A stretch of 64,000 nucleotides of DNA. Origin: Sphingomonas endolithica. Its GTDB lineage: Bacteria > Pseudomonadota > Alphaproteobacteria > Sphingomonadales > Sphingomonadaceae. The notes beneath the pieces are model-generated. The model was not told the origin of the DNA, did no database searches, and saw only the letters and a program-made list of their open reading frames with translations. The number at the start of each line of letters is the position of its first letter. The stretch's first letter is position 1. The position numbers were made by a program, and so were the translations under genes. The stretch lies in contig NZ_CP103057.1 in assembly GCF_025231525.1 (NCBI RefSeq), positions 2,125,001 through 2,189,000 on the forward strand. Direction: 5' to 3'. Shown here one piece after another: positions 16,455 through 24,165 of the stretch.

Positions 16455-18728
16455 ATGAAAATCTATGTTAGCGGGCTCTATGCTGGCGGTAATCCCCAGC
16501 CGGGGGTAGGCATTGTTCGATCCGTTCGCCAAGGCTATCCCGACGCTACCATCGTTGGCGTCGAATATTCCAATCGGGTATCTGGCATCCATTACGACGA
16601 ACTGGACGAACTTTGGATCCAGCGGCCGTGGGGTGAACTGGACCTCGACGACTATGGTGAGAAGGTGCGCGAGGTGCTTGACGCCGGCGGCATGTGGATC
16701 TCGGGCAGCGACCTGGAGGCAATGTGGCTGGGCAGCGTGTTTCCTGACGGGCACCCCAATCTGCTCGCGCCGCCCATGGCCGGTATCAAGCGCATCACCA
16801 AGCCCGTGGTCGAAGCAGCGTCCGGCTTGCCGATCAAGATCCCGACCTATTTGTCGACCGAGCATAGCGACTGGGATCTGCACGCGTTCTGCCGCGAACA
16901 TAATTGGCGCGTGTGGTTGAAGGGCCCCTATTACGATGCTTCGCGCACGCCGACCTGGGATACGTTCACTGCGGTTCGCAACGCACTGAGCAAGGTCTGG
17001 TCGACCGAGAAGCTGTTCCTGCAGGCGCATGTCAGTGGCTACGAGGAATCGGTCATGCTGGCCGCCTACAAGGGCGAGTTGCTAGGCGCGGTCAGCATGC
17101 GCAAGCGCGACGTAACCGTCGAGGGCAAGACCTGGGCCGGTGACGTATCCAACGTGCCGCCCGCCTTCTTGGAGCCGCTGCGGCGCATGGTGCGCGACAC
17201 CAACTGGACGGGCGGCGGCGAGCTCGAGATGGTGCGTGACGCATCCGACCAGCTCTGGCTGATCGAAATGAACCCGCGCTTCCCCGCCTGGGTGCACGGT
17301 GCGACGATCGCCGGGCACAATCTTCCGGCATTGCTGGTACAGGCGGCTAGCGGTGTGACCGCGCAGCGTGCGCCGGCGGAATCGGCCGAGTTCACGCGGA
17401 TCGTGCTGGAGGTGCCGGTGCGTGCCGATTATCCCTTGCCCCCGCTCCCCGAGCCCTTCGCCGGCGCGGTCGGGCATTCGATGAAGCACCCATCGGGGCT
17501 CACCGCGCTCGCCGCGCGGCTGCACAAGATCGACCCCGACATGCTCGACGTCGCATTGGCGCCCGAGGGCGCGCCGGCGCCGAACGCCGTGCCGGAGCTT
17601 CCCGAAACCTATGTCACCGATATCGGTGCGCAGGATTTCGACAGCATGCCGACGCCGCAATACATCTACATGGAGACGACGGCGGAAACTTTGTTCAGGC
17701 AGGCGGCGGATCGCGCCCATCGGCTGAGCACCAACGATGTCGAGGTGATCAGCGGCTATTCGATCAAGACCAACCCGGACAAGCGCCTGATCAAGCTCGC
17801 ATTGGACAACGGCTTCTATGCCGAGGCGATCAGCCTGAGCGAGGTGCAGTCCGCGCTCGAGGTCGGCTTCCGTCCCGACCAGGTGATCCTCAATGGCCCC
17901 GGCAAATGGTGGCCCGAAGGGCTGATGCCGCGCGAGCGGATGCACGCCGTGTTCTGCGACAGCGTCGCCGATCTCGACCGCGTCGTGGCGGCGGTGGAAG
18001 CCGGCGAGATGTCGGCCAAGCATATCGGCATCCGCATTCGCACGCCCAACATCGTGTCGCGCTTCGGCATTCCGCTCGATAGCCCGACCACGTTTGGCAA
18101 GCTGATCGCGGCGGTCAAGCGTCTGCCAACTGACAGCGCGTTCGGCATCCACTTCCACATGGCCAGCAGCCATGTCGGCGTGGCGCAATGGTGGCACCTG
18201 TTCGAATCGATGCTGCGCTGGTGCAGGTCGATCGAGAAGCTCAGCGGGCGCATGATCGAGATGCTCGACATGGGCGGCGGCTGGTACCCCGACGATTGGC
18301 ACGAGGATGCCATCTCCAAGATCGCCCAAGCGGCCGAACTAGCCCGCGCGATGCTACCCGGCGTGCGGCAGATCGCGTCCGAGCCCGGCAAGGCCATGGC
18401 GCAGCCGTCCATGGCGCTGGCGATGCGCATCCTGGAAATACAGGAGCATGAAGAAGACATGATCGAGGCGGTTGTCGATGCCTCCATCGCCGAGATCCCG
18501 ATGCACTTCTGGCAACCGCACCGCATGGTTCGCCAGTGTGGCGAAACGGGCGACTTGCAGCCGATCGGGCGCGGCAAGACTCATCTGATGGGGCGTCTGT
18601 GCATGGAGCACGACATCATCGCATCCAACGTTCAACTTCCCGAAGGGACCCGCGCCGGCGACCTTCTGATTTTCTGTGATGCCGGCGGTTATGACAGGAG
18701 CATGTCCTATGTATTTGGTCGAGGATAA
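16455..18728 (+). CDS. ATP-grasp ligase fused to PLP fold-III decarboxylase
   Basis: A 757-residue fusion. Residues 1 to about 310 form an ATP-grasp ligase: a Rossmann-like start, WLKGPYYDAS, and the metal-binding EMNPR (Glu271, Asn273). Residues about 390-757 are a fold-type III PLP enzyme of the diaminopimelate/ornithine decarboxylase kind: the Schiff-base Lys438 in GYSIKTN, HFHMASSHVG, the phosphate loop DMGGGWYP, EPGKAMAQP, Cys716 in GRLCMEHD (the residue that completes the active site across the dimer) and the C-terminal DAGGYDRSMS. Both halves keep their catalytic residues. The likely chemistry is ATP-driven ligation of a carboxylate to an amine plus decarboxylation of an amino acid. 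This pairing in one chain is unusual. The next gene starts inside its last codons. Product and substrate are unknown. Confidence 0.82.
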   Translation: MKIYVSGLYAGGNPQPGVGIVRSVRQGYPDATIVGVEYSNRVSGIHYDELDELWIQRPWGELDLDDYGEKVREVLDAGGMWISGSDLEAMWLGSVFPDGHPNLLAPPMAGIKRITKPVVEAASGLPIKIPTYLSTEHSDWDLHAFCREHNWRVWLKGPYYDASRTPTWDTFTAVRNALSKVWSTEKLFLQAHVSGYEESVMLAAYKGELLGAVSMRKRDVTVEGKTWAGDVSNVPPAFLEPLRRMVRDTNWTGGGELEMVRDASDQLWLIEMNPRFPAWVHGATIAGHNLPALLVQAASGVTAQRAPAESAEFTRIVLEVPVRADYPLPPLPEPFAGAVGHSMKHPSGLTALAARLHKIDPDMLDVALAPEGAPAPNAVPELPETYVTDIGAQDFDSMPTPQYIYMETTAETLFRQAADRAHRLSTNDVEVISGYSIKTNPDKRLIKLALDNGFYAEAISLSEVQSALEVGFRPDQVILNGPGKWWPEGLMPRERMHAVFCDSVADLDRVVAAVEAGEMSAKHIGIRIRTPNIVSRFGIPLDSPTTFGKLIAAVKRLPTDSAFGIHFHMASSHVGVAQWWHLFESMLRWCRSIEKLSGRMIEMLDMGGGWYPDDWHEDAISKIAQAAELARAMLPGVRQIASEPGKAMAQPSMALAMRILEIQEHEEDMIEAVVDASIAEIPMHFWQPHRMVRQCGETGDLQPIGRGKTHLMGRLCMEHDIIASNVQLPEGTRAGDLLIFCDAGGYDRSMSYVFGRG

Positions 18729-19389
18729 GAACAGCGCGGAGGTTCGGGCATCGGAAGGCGGTGTCGGCGGCAGCTTCATGCTCGTGGGACAGCCCGGCTC
18801 GCCCGGTCGCAAATGGGAAACTTTCCCGAACAGCTATATTTCGCACCACGGCGCAGCCTGTTGCGACATCGCGCACGAATGGCTGATCGCCTTCGACTTC
18901 GCACAGCTGAACGGCGGCGACGTCCTGTCCGGCCCGCGCTGGATGCGCGAACATTCCAGCTGGGGCCCGTCCGCCTGGCCGATCCACTGGTGCGAGGCCG
19001 TGGATGCCAAGATCGTCGATTGTGGTGTCCACGCCGCAATCGCGCAGGAGGCATTCGTCGCACGCGGCGTGCAGGCCTTCCGCGCCCAATTCATCCAGCG
19101 TTACAGCGCCGAAGCCGCTGCCTCGTGGCGCGAGAGTTGGGGCAAGGAAGACGTGTCCGACCATTGGATCGATGGCGATGCGATCTACCATGAGGGCAAT
19201 GCTGTACTTATTGGCGAGGATACGGTGAAGCTGTGGGACGGCTCGGCCGGCTGGTGGATCAACCCGCGGGGCGAGGGCGGCTATGGCAGTCTCGCCGTGG
19301 TGCGGATTGAGGCGGATCTCGGTGGCTTCGCAGACGGGCTGCGCTGGGGCGAGCGCCGGATCATGCTCAACCAATGGGTCGCCGTGTGA
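18709..19389 (+). CDS. Unrecognised protein in ATP-grasp-decarboxylase cluster
   Basis: A 226-residue protein that I cannot place. It overlaps the end of the preceding gene by 20 bases; AGGAG 8 bases before the ATG at 18709 sets the start, and the frame extends further up without support. It is rich in Trp (about a dozen), with conserved-looking segments HHGAACCDIAHEW, HWCEAVDAK and SAGWWINPRGEGG. Cys and His residues near residues 45-55 could form a catalytic or metal site. No signal peptide, membrane helix or nucleotide loop is seen. Overlap on both sides (ligase-decarboxylase before, acetyltransferase after) makes it an integral member of the cluster. Confidence 0.7.
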   Translation: MYLVEDKNSAEVRASEGGVGGSFMLVGQPGSPGRKWETFPNSYISHHGAACCDIAHEWLIAFDFAQLNGGDVLSGPRWMREHSSWGPSAWPIHWCEAVDAKIVDCGVHAAIAQEAFVARGVQAFRAQFIQRYSAEAAASWRESWGKEDVSDHWIDGDAIYHEGNAVLIGEDTVKLWDGSAGWWINPRGEGGYGSLAVVRIEADLGGFADGLRWGERRIMLNQWVAV

Positions 19390-19829
19390 TCGACCGGCCT
19401 TGGCTCGTCGTCCCCGACACACCGACGGATGCGGACCGGGCAGCGATATTGGCAGGCTTGGCGGCGTTCAATCGCGGTCACGTCGCGCCGGGCGCAACGG
19501 GTCCGCTCGCCGTCTTGCTCAAGGATGAGAGTGACTCGACAATCGGTGGCCTGTGGGGATCGACCTTGTTCGGCTGGCTGCGTATCGAATTGCTCTTCGT
19601 GCCCGAGGGCCAGCGCGGCGCATCTCTGGGCTCGGCGATCATGCAACAGGCCGAAGCGCTCGCGATTGCTCGCGGCTGCATTGGCGCTTCACTCGACACG
19701 TACAGTTTTCAGGCACCCGGCTTCTACGAAAAGCTGGGCTACAGCCTTGTTGGCGTCGTCGCTAACTGTCCGCCGGGTAATTCGCGCTATTTTATGCAGA
19801 AGACGTTTGCGCTCGCACATGACCAGTGA
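19386..19829 (+). CDS. GNAT-family N-acetyltransferase
   Basis: A 147-residue GNAT protein. The acetyl-CoA loop is present as VPEGQRGASLGSAIM (R/Q-x-x-G-x-G/A pattern), followed by the helix AEALAIARGC and the family's C-terminal sequence APGFYEKLGYSLVG. The GTG at 19386 overlaps the upstream stop by GTGA, the usual coupling; an ATG four codons earlier (19374) is the alternative. As the last gene of the cluster it may acetylate the amine made by the decarboxylase, or protect the cell from the product; both are inference. Confidence 0.85.
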   Translation: MIDRPWLVVPDTPTDADRAAILAGLAAFNRGHVAPGATGPLAVLLKDESDSTIGGLWGSTLFGWLRIELLFVPEGQRGASLGSAIMQQAEALAIARGCIGASLDTYSFQAPGFYEKLGYSLVGVVANCPPGNSRYFMQKTFALAHDQ

Positions 19830-20009
19830 AATCAGCAACTCTCAAGCCACAGAGTCATGCCCCCCTGCCGGCGATCGGACGCAACTTATTGAGCGCGTCT
19901 GCAGAAATGTAGGCCACCTCACTACCCGGCATGCTCGCATGCGACACGTCCTCAGCGAATGTGCGCCGATGCTCCTGCATCCAAGTGCGTTGTGCCGCGT
20001 TGCAGATAA

Positions 20010-21794
20010 ATGGCCGACGAACCCGTGATGCCCGCCCGGAGCGGCGGCTGCGAGAGCAACTATCGCGCAGCATTCGAGTCGATCGAGTCAGGGTTCTGCG
20101 TGGTTAAGGTTCTCTTTGACCAAGACCAACGATCGATCGATTACGTCTTCGAGGAGGTGAATACCGCCTTCGAAAAGCAAACGCGGCTGAAGGATGCGAC
20201 CGGCAAGCGCATGCGCGAGCTGCGTCCCGATCATGACCAGTTCTGGTTTGACCTGTGCGGCCGTGTCGCGCTGACCGGCCAACCGGAGCGATGCGAGCAT
20301 GAAGCGCTTGACACCTGGTACGATGCCAACGCGTTCCGTATCGGCGAACCCGAGGATCATCGTGTCGCGATTCTCTTCAACGACATCGGAGCACGCAAGG
20401 AAGCCGAGCGCGCGCTGTATGAAGGCGAGCAACACTTTCGCGCGCTCGCGACCGCTGGCAGCTACACCAATTACCGCATGAGCCCGGACTGGGCTCGGAT
20501 GTACCAATTGGATGGCCGCGGCTTTCTCGTCACCACCGCCGAACCGATCGAGAACTGGGTGCACACCTATATCCTCAAAGAGGACCGGCCGATGGTGTTC
20601 GGCGCGATCGAAAAGGCGATACGGGAAAAGTCCATGTTCGAGCTCGAGCACCGCGTCATGCTCGCCGGTGGGGGTGTCGGCTGGACGCTGTCGCGCGCGG
20701 CGCCGATCCTCGGAGAGGATGGCGAGATCGTTGAATGGTGCGGTGCCGCGACGGATGTCACGGAACGCCGAATGGCGGTGGACCGCCTTCGCGAAAATGA
20801 GGAACGGCTTCGCCTCATCATCGATAGCGCTCGCGACTATGCCATCTTCACGGCCGACGCCTCAGGCAAGATCAACAGCTGGTATGCGGGTGCGCAGAGC
20901 GTGTTCGGCTGGTCAACCGAGGAGGCGCTCGGTTTACCGATGGAGATCACCTACACAGCGGAGGATCGGGCGGCCGCCGTCCCCGAAGCGGAGCGAGCGA
21001 ACGCCCAGAGCGAAGGGCGCGCACCCGATGTTCGATGGCACTTGCGCAAGGATGGTGCGAGAGCGTTCATCGAGGGGTTTGCCGTACCGCTGAGGAACGA
21101 CGTCGGCGAAACCACCGGCTTCCTCAAGATCGGTCAGGACGTCACCGAACGGCACCGCGCCCAGGAGCGCCAATCGACGCTCCTCGCAGAGCTTCAGCAC
21201 CGGGTGCGCAACATCCTTGCGGTCGTTCGCTCGATGGTCCGCCGGACTCATGAAGAAGGGCAGAGCGCTGAGGATTTCATCCAGCATCTGGAAGGTCGGA
21301 TCGGCGCGCTTGCACGTACACAGGTCCTGCTCACGCGCGGGGTCGACGCGGGGGTCGATCTGGACGCCTTGATCCGAGATGAGCTCCTAGTGCACGCCGT
21401 TGATGAGGATCAGATCAGTATTGCCGGACCTGACGTAGAACTCGCCCCAAAAGCAGCCGAGGTCCTCGCCCTTGCTATCCACGAGTTGGCGACTAACTCG
21501 ACAAAATTTGGGGCGCTCGCACGTGATGGGGCCCGTATTGCAATTAGCTGGCAGTCGGAAGAGCGCGAATCGCGACCATGGCTTTCGATCTCATGGGTCG
21601 AATCCGGGGTTTCAGTATTAGGAGCGGCACCTCTGCGGCAAGGCTTTGGCACCGATCTGATTTCGCGACGCGTGCCATATGAACTGCGAGGTACGGGTTC
21701 AATCGAGCTCAGACCGGGAGGCATAGCCTGCCATATCGCGTTCCCACTTATGCAGGGGGCAAGCATCCTTGAGACGGGCGGATTGAAGCCATGA
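20010..21794 (+). CDS. Multi-PAS HWE-family histidine kinase
   Basis: A 594-residue soluble sensor kinase. An N-terminal PAS-like region (about 15-130), a second PAS (about 140-255, ending GAATDVTERR) and a third (about 265-385, ending KIGQDVTERH) precede the HWE kinase core. The phospho-acceptor is His397 in ELQHRVRN; the N box is AIHELATNSTKFGAL; the family's WxE occurs as SWVESG. It lacks membrane segments. No strong ribosome site lies before the ATG at 20010. The next gene, a single-domain response regulator, starts by ATGA overlap and is the obvious partner. HWE kinases of this type often feed PhyR-controlled stress signalling or light sensing, but no FMN-binding Cys (NCRFLQ) is visible, so light sensing by a LOV domain is unlikely. 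Confidence 0.88.
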   Translation: MADEPVMPARSGGCESNYRAAFESIESGFCVVKVLFDQDQRSIDYVFEEVNTAFEKQTRLKDATGKRMRELRPDHDQFWFDLCGRVALTGQPERCEHEALDTWYDANAFRIGEPEDHRVAILFNDIGARKEAERALYEGEQHFRALATAGSYTNYRMSPDWARMYQLDGRGFLVTTAEPIENWVHTYILKEDRPMVFGAIEKAIREKSMFELEHRVMLAGGGVGWTLSRAAPILGEDGEIVEWCGAATDVTERRMAVDRLRENEERLRLIIDSARDYAIFTADASGKINSWYAGAQSVFGWSTEEALGLPMEITYTAEDRAAAVPEAERANAQSEGRAPDVRWHLRKDGARAFIEGFAVPLRNDVGETTGFLKIGQDVTERHRAQERQSTLLAELQHRVRNILAVVRSMVRRTHEEGQSAEDFIQHLEGRIGALARTQVLLTRGVDAGVDLDALIRDELLVHAVDEDQISIAGPDVELAPKAAEVLALAIHELATNSTKFGALARDGARIAISWQSEERESRPWLSISWVESGVSVLGAAPLRQGFGTDLISRRVPYELRGTGSIELRPGGIACHIAFPLMQGASILETGGLKP

Positions 21795-22174
21795 CACCGA
21801 TGACAAACAAACTGATCTTGGCGGAAGCCCGAGTCCTTATCTTGGAAGACGACTATTATCTCGCGACGGATCTCCAAGGCGTGTTGGAGAAGTCTGGCGC
21901 CACGGTACTAGGTCCTTGCCCCGAGCCGGAGGATGCCATCGTGATGCTCACCCGAGATAGACCAGACTGCGCGCTCGTCGACATCAATCTGGGCTCAGGT
22001 CGCTCGTTTGATCTGCCCCGTGCCTTGCTTGCGGCGAACGTCCCATTCGCCTTCGTCACAGGGTACGATCAGGAAAGCATTCCCGCCGAGTTCGCGAATG
22101 TCGAGCGCTTGGAAAAGCCCGTCTCGTCGGGCAGTGCGGTCGCCACAATGGCGCGGCTGATCAAGCGAGGCTAG
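21791..22174 (+). CDS. Single-domain response regulator
   Basis: A 127-residue receiver domain without output domain. The acidic pair is in LEDDYY, the phospho-acceptor is Asp64 in LVDINLG, the Thr is in FVTGYD and the Lys in LEKPV. It overlaps the HWE kinase gene by ATGA, so kinase and receiver are made together. Regulators of this kind act as phosphate sinks or relay proteins. Confidence 0.88.
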   Translation: MTPMTNKLILAEARVLILEDDYYLATDLQGVLEKSGATVLGPCPEPEDAIVMLTRDRPDCALVDINLGSGRSFDLPRALLAANVPFAFVTGYDQESIPAEFANVERLEKPVSSGSAVATMARLIKRG

Positions 22175-22336
22175 CTATTGGACTGGTGCGGCAGATCGTT
22201 GAGATCAGCTGACGGTTGCCAGGTTAGAACTTAACCGTGATCTATGTTATTACAACGCGTTAACCGTCAGAAGAGTCGCACGCGGTAAAGACTCAATGTT
22301 TTATTGAGCTCCCGTTTGCAAACCGGGAGAGTGGCT

Positions 22337-23092
22337 ATGAATCGTTCAACCACATGCCTACAGCCGTTCGTAGATCGCCTAATGACCCGCTCGGTCCTCA
22401 CGGAGGAGGAGGAGCAGGCAATCCTCGCATTGCCGACCCAGGAAGTGGTCCTGCGCTCAAGGCAGGATTATCTGCACATCGGTCAAAAAACATCATACGC
22501 CTGCCTCGTCATCGAGGGCATGATCGGTCGCTTTGGGCAAACCTCCGACGGCACGCGGCAGATCACCGCTTTTCATGTGCCAGGCGACATGGCCGACCTG
22601 CTCTCCATTGTGCGGCCACTAGGTATCGGCGGGCTGAATGCCCTCTGCGAAACGGTGATCTTGCGAGTTCCACATTCCGCGCTTCGGGCAGTGGCCGCTC
22701 GCTACCCAGCAATCGCCGAGGCATTCTGGCGCGACTGCATGCTTGATGCCGCCATCCTGATGGAATGGGTCGTGAATGTGGGTCGACGTAACGCTCAAAC
22801 CCGGATTGCTCACATATTTTGCGAGATGTCGATCCGATCAGGTCGTGACCGCGAAGCCTTGCAGGCATACGCCTTCCCGATCACGCAAGAGCAGCTTGGT
22901 GATGCCGCCTCGCTGACAGGAGTACACGTGAACCGTACCCTGAAGGCGCTTCGCGACGTTGTGACGCTAACCAATGGAATGGTGCACATACACGATTGGG
23001 TGAAGCTTACCCGCATCGGCGACTTCGACTCTACGTACCTCGTGGGGGACACCTTCGCTGAGCGGCAGAAGCCCTTGTGGGCTGCCGCTTGA
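22337..23092 (+). CDS. Crp/Fnr-family transcriptional regulator
   Basis: A 251-residue regulator. An N-terminal cyclic-nucleotide-binding-like beta roll (about 35-125, with GMIGRFGQTSDGTRQITAF) is joined by a dimer helix (ALRAVAARYPAIAEAFWRD) to a winged helix (about 165-230) whose recognition segment is TQEQLGDAASLTGVHVNRTL. No Cys cluster of the FNR type is present, so it is not an oxygen sensor of that kind. This variant, with an AFHVPGD loop, is common in Sphingomonas and Methylobacterium near HWE kinases. GAGAG before the ATG at 22337 favours that start over the 22304 codon. The target and ligand are unknown. Confidence 0.88.
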   Translation: MNRSTTCLQPFVDRLMTRSVLTEEEEQAILALPTQEVVLRSRQDYLHIGQKTSYACLVIEGMIGRFGQTSDGTRQITAFHVPGDMADLLSIVRPLGIGGLNALCETVILRVPHSALRAVAARYPAIAEAFWRDCMLDAAILMEWVVNVGRRNAQTRIAHIFCEMSIRSGRDREALQAYAFPITQEQLGDAASLTGVHVNRTLKALRDVVTLTNGMVHIHDWVKLTRIGDFDSTYLVGDTFAERQKPLWAAA

Positions 23093-23238
23093 GAAAACGC
23101 GTGCCACTTGCCTTCGGCGAAGCTGCAACAGCCATCGCGCCCACCGAAGGCTGTGGACCCACTTTGGGCTGAGCGGCGTTTATCCCGGGCGTCCAATCGA
23201 ACCATAGGACGCCTGATCACAATTCGAAAGGAATGCCC

Positions 23239-23415
23239 GTGACCGCCGAGGAACCCGCCATCAACGACGAAGGTGCAGACCCGTCCAGCGACATTCAGAA
23301 GCAGAACCCGGACGAAAAGACGACCGCCGACATCGTCGGTAAGGACGACCCGAACAAAGCTGAGAAATTGACCAAGGCGGGCCGTGACATCAATCCTGAT
23401 GCTGGCGGGGATTGA
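23239..23415 (+). CDS. Small hydrophilic protein
   Basis: A 58-residue acidic, probably disordered protein rich in Asp, Glu, Lys and Pro, without Cys or hydrophobic core. The GTG start at 23239 has AAAGGA 6 bases upstream; an ATG at 23233 overlaps that site. Short polar proteins of this sort are common in sphingomonads near stress genes. Its position right after a Crp/Fnr regulator hints at stress linkage, but the function is unknown. Confidence 0.5.
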   Translation: MTAEEPAINDEGADPSSDIQKQNPDEKTTADIVGKDDPNKAEKLTKAGRDINPDAGGD

Positions 23416-23793
23416 TTGCACTCACCACAACAAGACGTGCGTCGTCGCGGAGGGCGCCCTAACGCGACGTACGGAACCGATATTGAAATGGACATCGATG
23501 GCGGGATATTGGCCGGCTCGCACAGGATCCAGCGATCGACTGCGTGCTGCTCGACGAGAAATCCGCGGGGAACTGGCCTTCTACGTAGCCGATGCGCGGT
23601 AGCAACGAAGAGTCTTCTTCACCTTTGTGACGGTTTTAATCGCGAAGCGCTGCCAATTGGTTTGGCAGCGGTGGCCCGGCTCGAAAGCCGATCCATACTG
23701 AGCAACTCACCGAGCTGCTTCGCACGGTGCCGGTCGCCGAGAAGCCGGTGGACAATATTTGATCACTGATCGACATTTCGCCTACAACGCCAT
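23416..23793. other. Spacer without a supported gene
   Basis: Overlapping frames on both strands (for example 23416-23769 plus) lack ribosome sites and have no recognisable content. The right part precedes the stop of the response regulator at 23794. I saw no hairpin strong enough to call a terminator. Confidence 0.4.
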
Positions 23794-24165
23794 CTACGGA
23801 TGGATTGCGCGTCCGATTGCCGCAGTGATGCGGGAAATGTTGATCGGCTTGTTGCACTTCGGCACGTTTGCAAAACGTACCGGAAAGCTATCGGGGTCGT
23901 AGCCGGTGGTAAAGACCACGGGCACCCCGCGCTCGATCAGAGTGTCGGCAAGCGGAAAGACGGACACGCCGCTCAGGTTCACGTCGAGTATCGCGCCGTC
24001 CGGAGCCGGTCCTTCCTTCAACGCCTGTAGCGCCAGTTCGATCGTCGGCGCTGGCCCAAGTACTTCCGCGCCTGCATCCGTCAGTTCCTGCGCGAGTTCG
24101 TCGGCGAGCAGATATTCATCCTCGACAACGAGGATACGGCACGCCTGCAGGCTTCGATCAGCCAT
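23794..24165 (-). CDS. Single-domain response regulator
   Basis: A 123-residue receiver domain. Acidic residues are in VVEDEYL, the phospho-acceptor is Asp61 in ILDVNLSG, the Thr is in FTTGYD and the Lys is the one in KCNKPI. The ATG at 24165 overlaps the end of the 1197-residue kinase gene by 8 bases, so it is very probably the partner of that kinase. An upstream extension to 24243 in the same frame would lie within the kinase gene and is not favoured. Confidence 0.88.
   Translation of the reverse strand: MADRSLQACRILVVEDEYLLADELAQELTDAGAEVLGPAPTIELALQALKEGPAPDGAILDVNLSGVSVFPLADTLIERGVPVVFTTGYDPDSFPVRFANVPKCNKPINISRITAAIGRAIHP

Noticed and set aside
17082..18329. 415-codon minus-strand frame
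   Set aside because: Antisense shadow of the ATP-grasp-decarboxylase; no domain and no ribosome site.
20010..21794. LOV photoreceptor in the HWE kinase
   Set aside because: The PAS domains lack the NCRFLQ-type Cys motif needed for FMN adduct formation.
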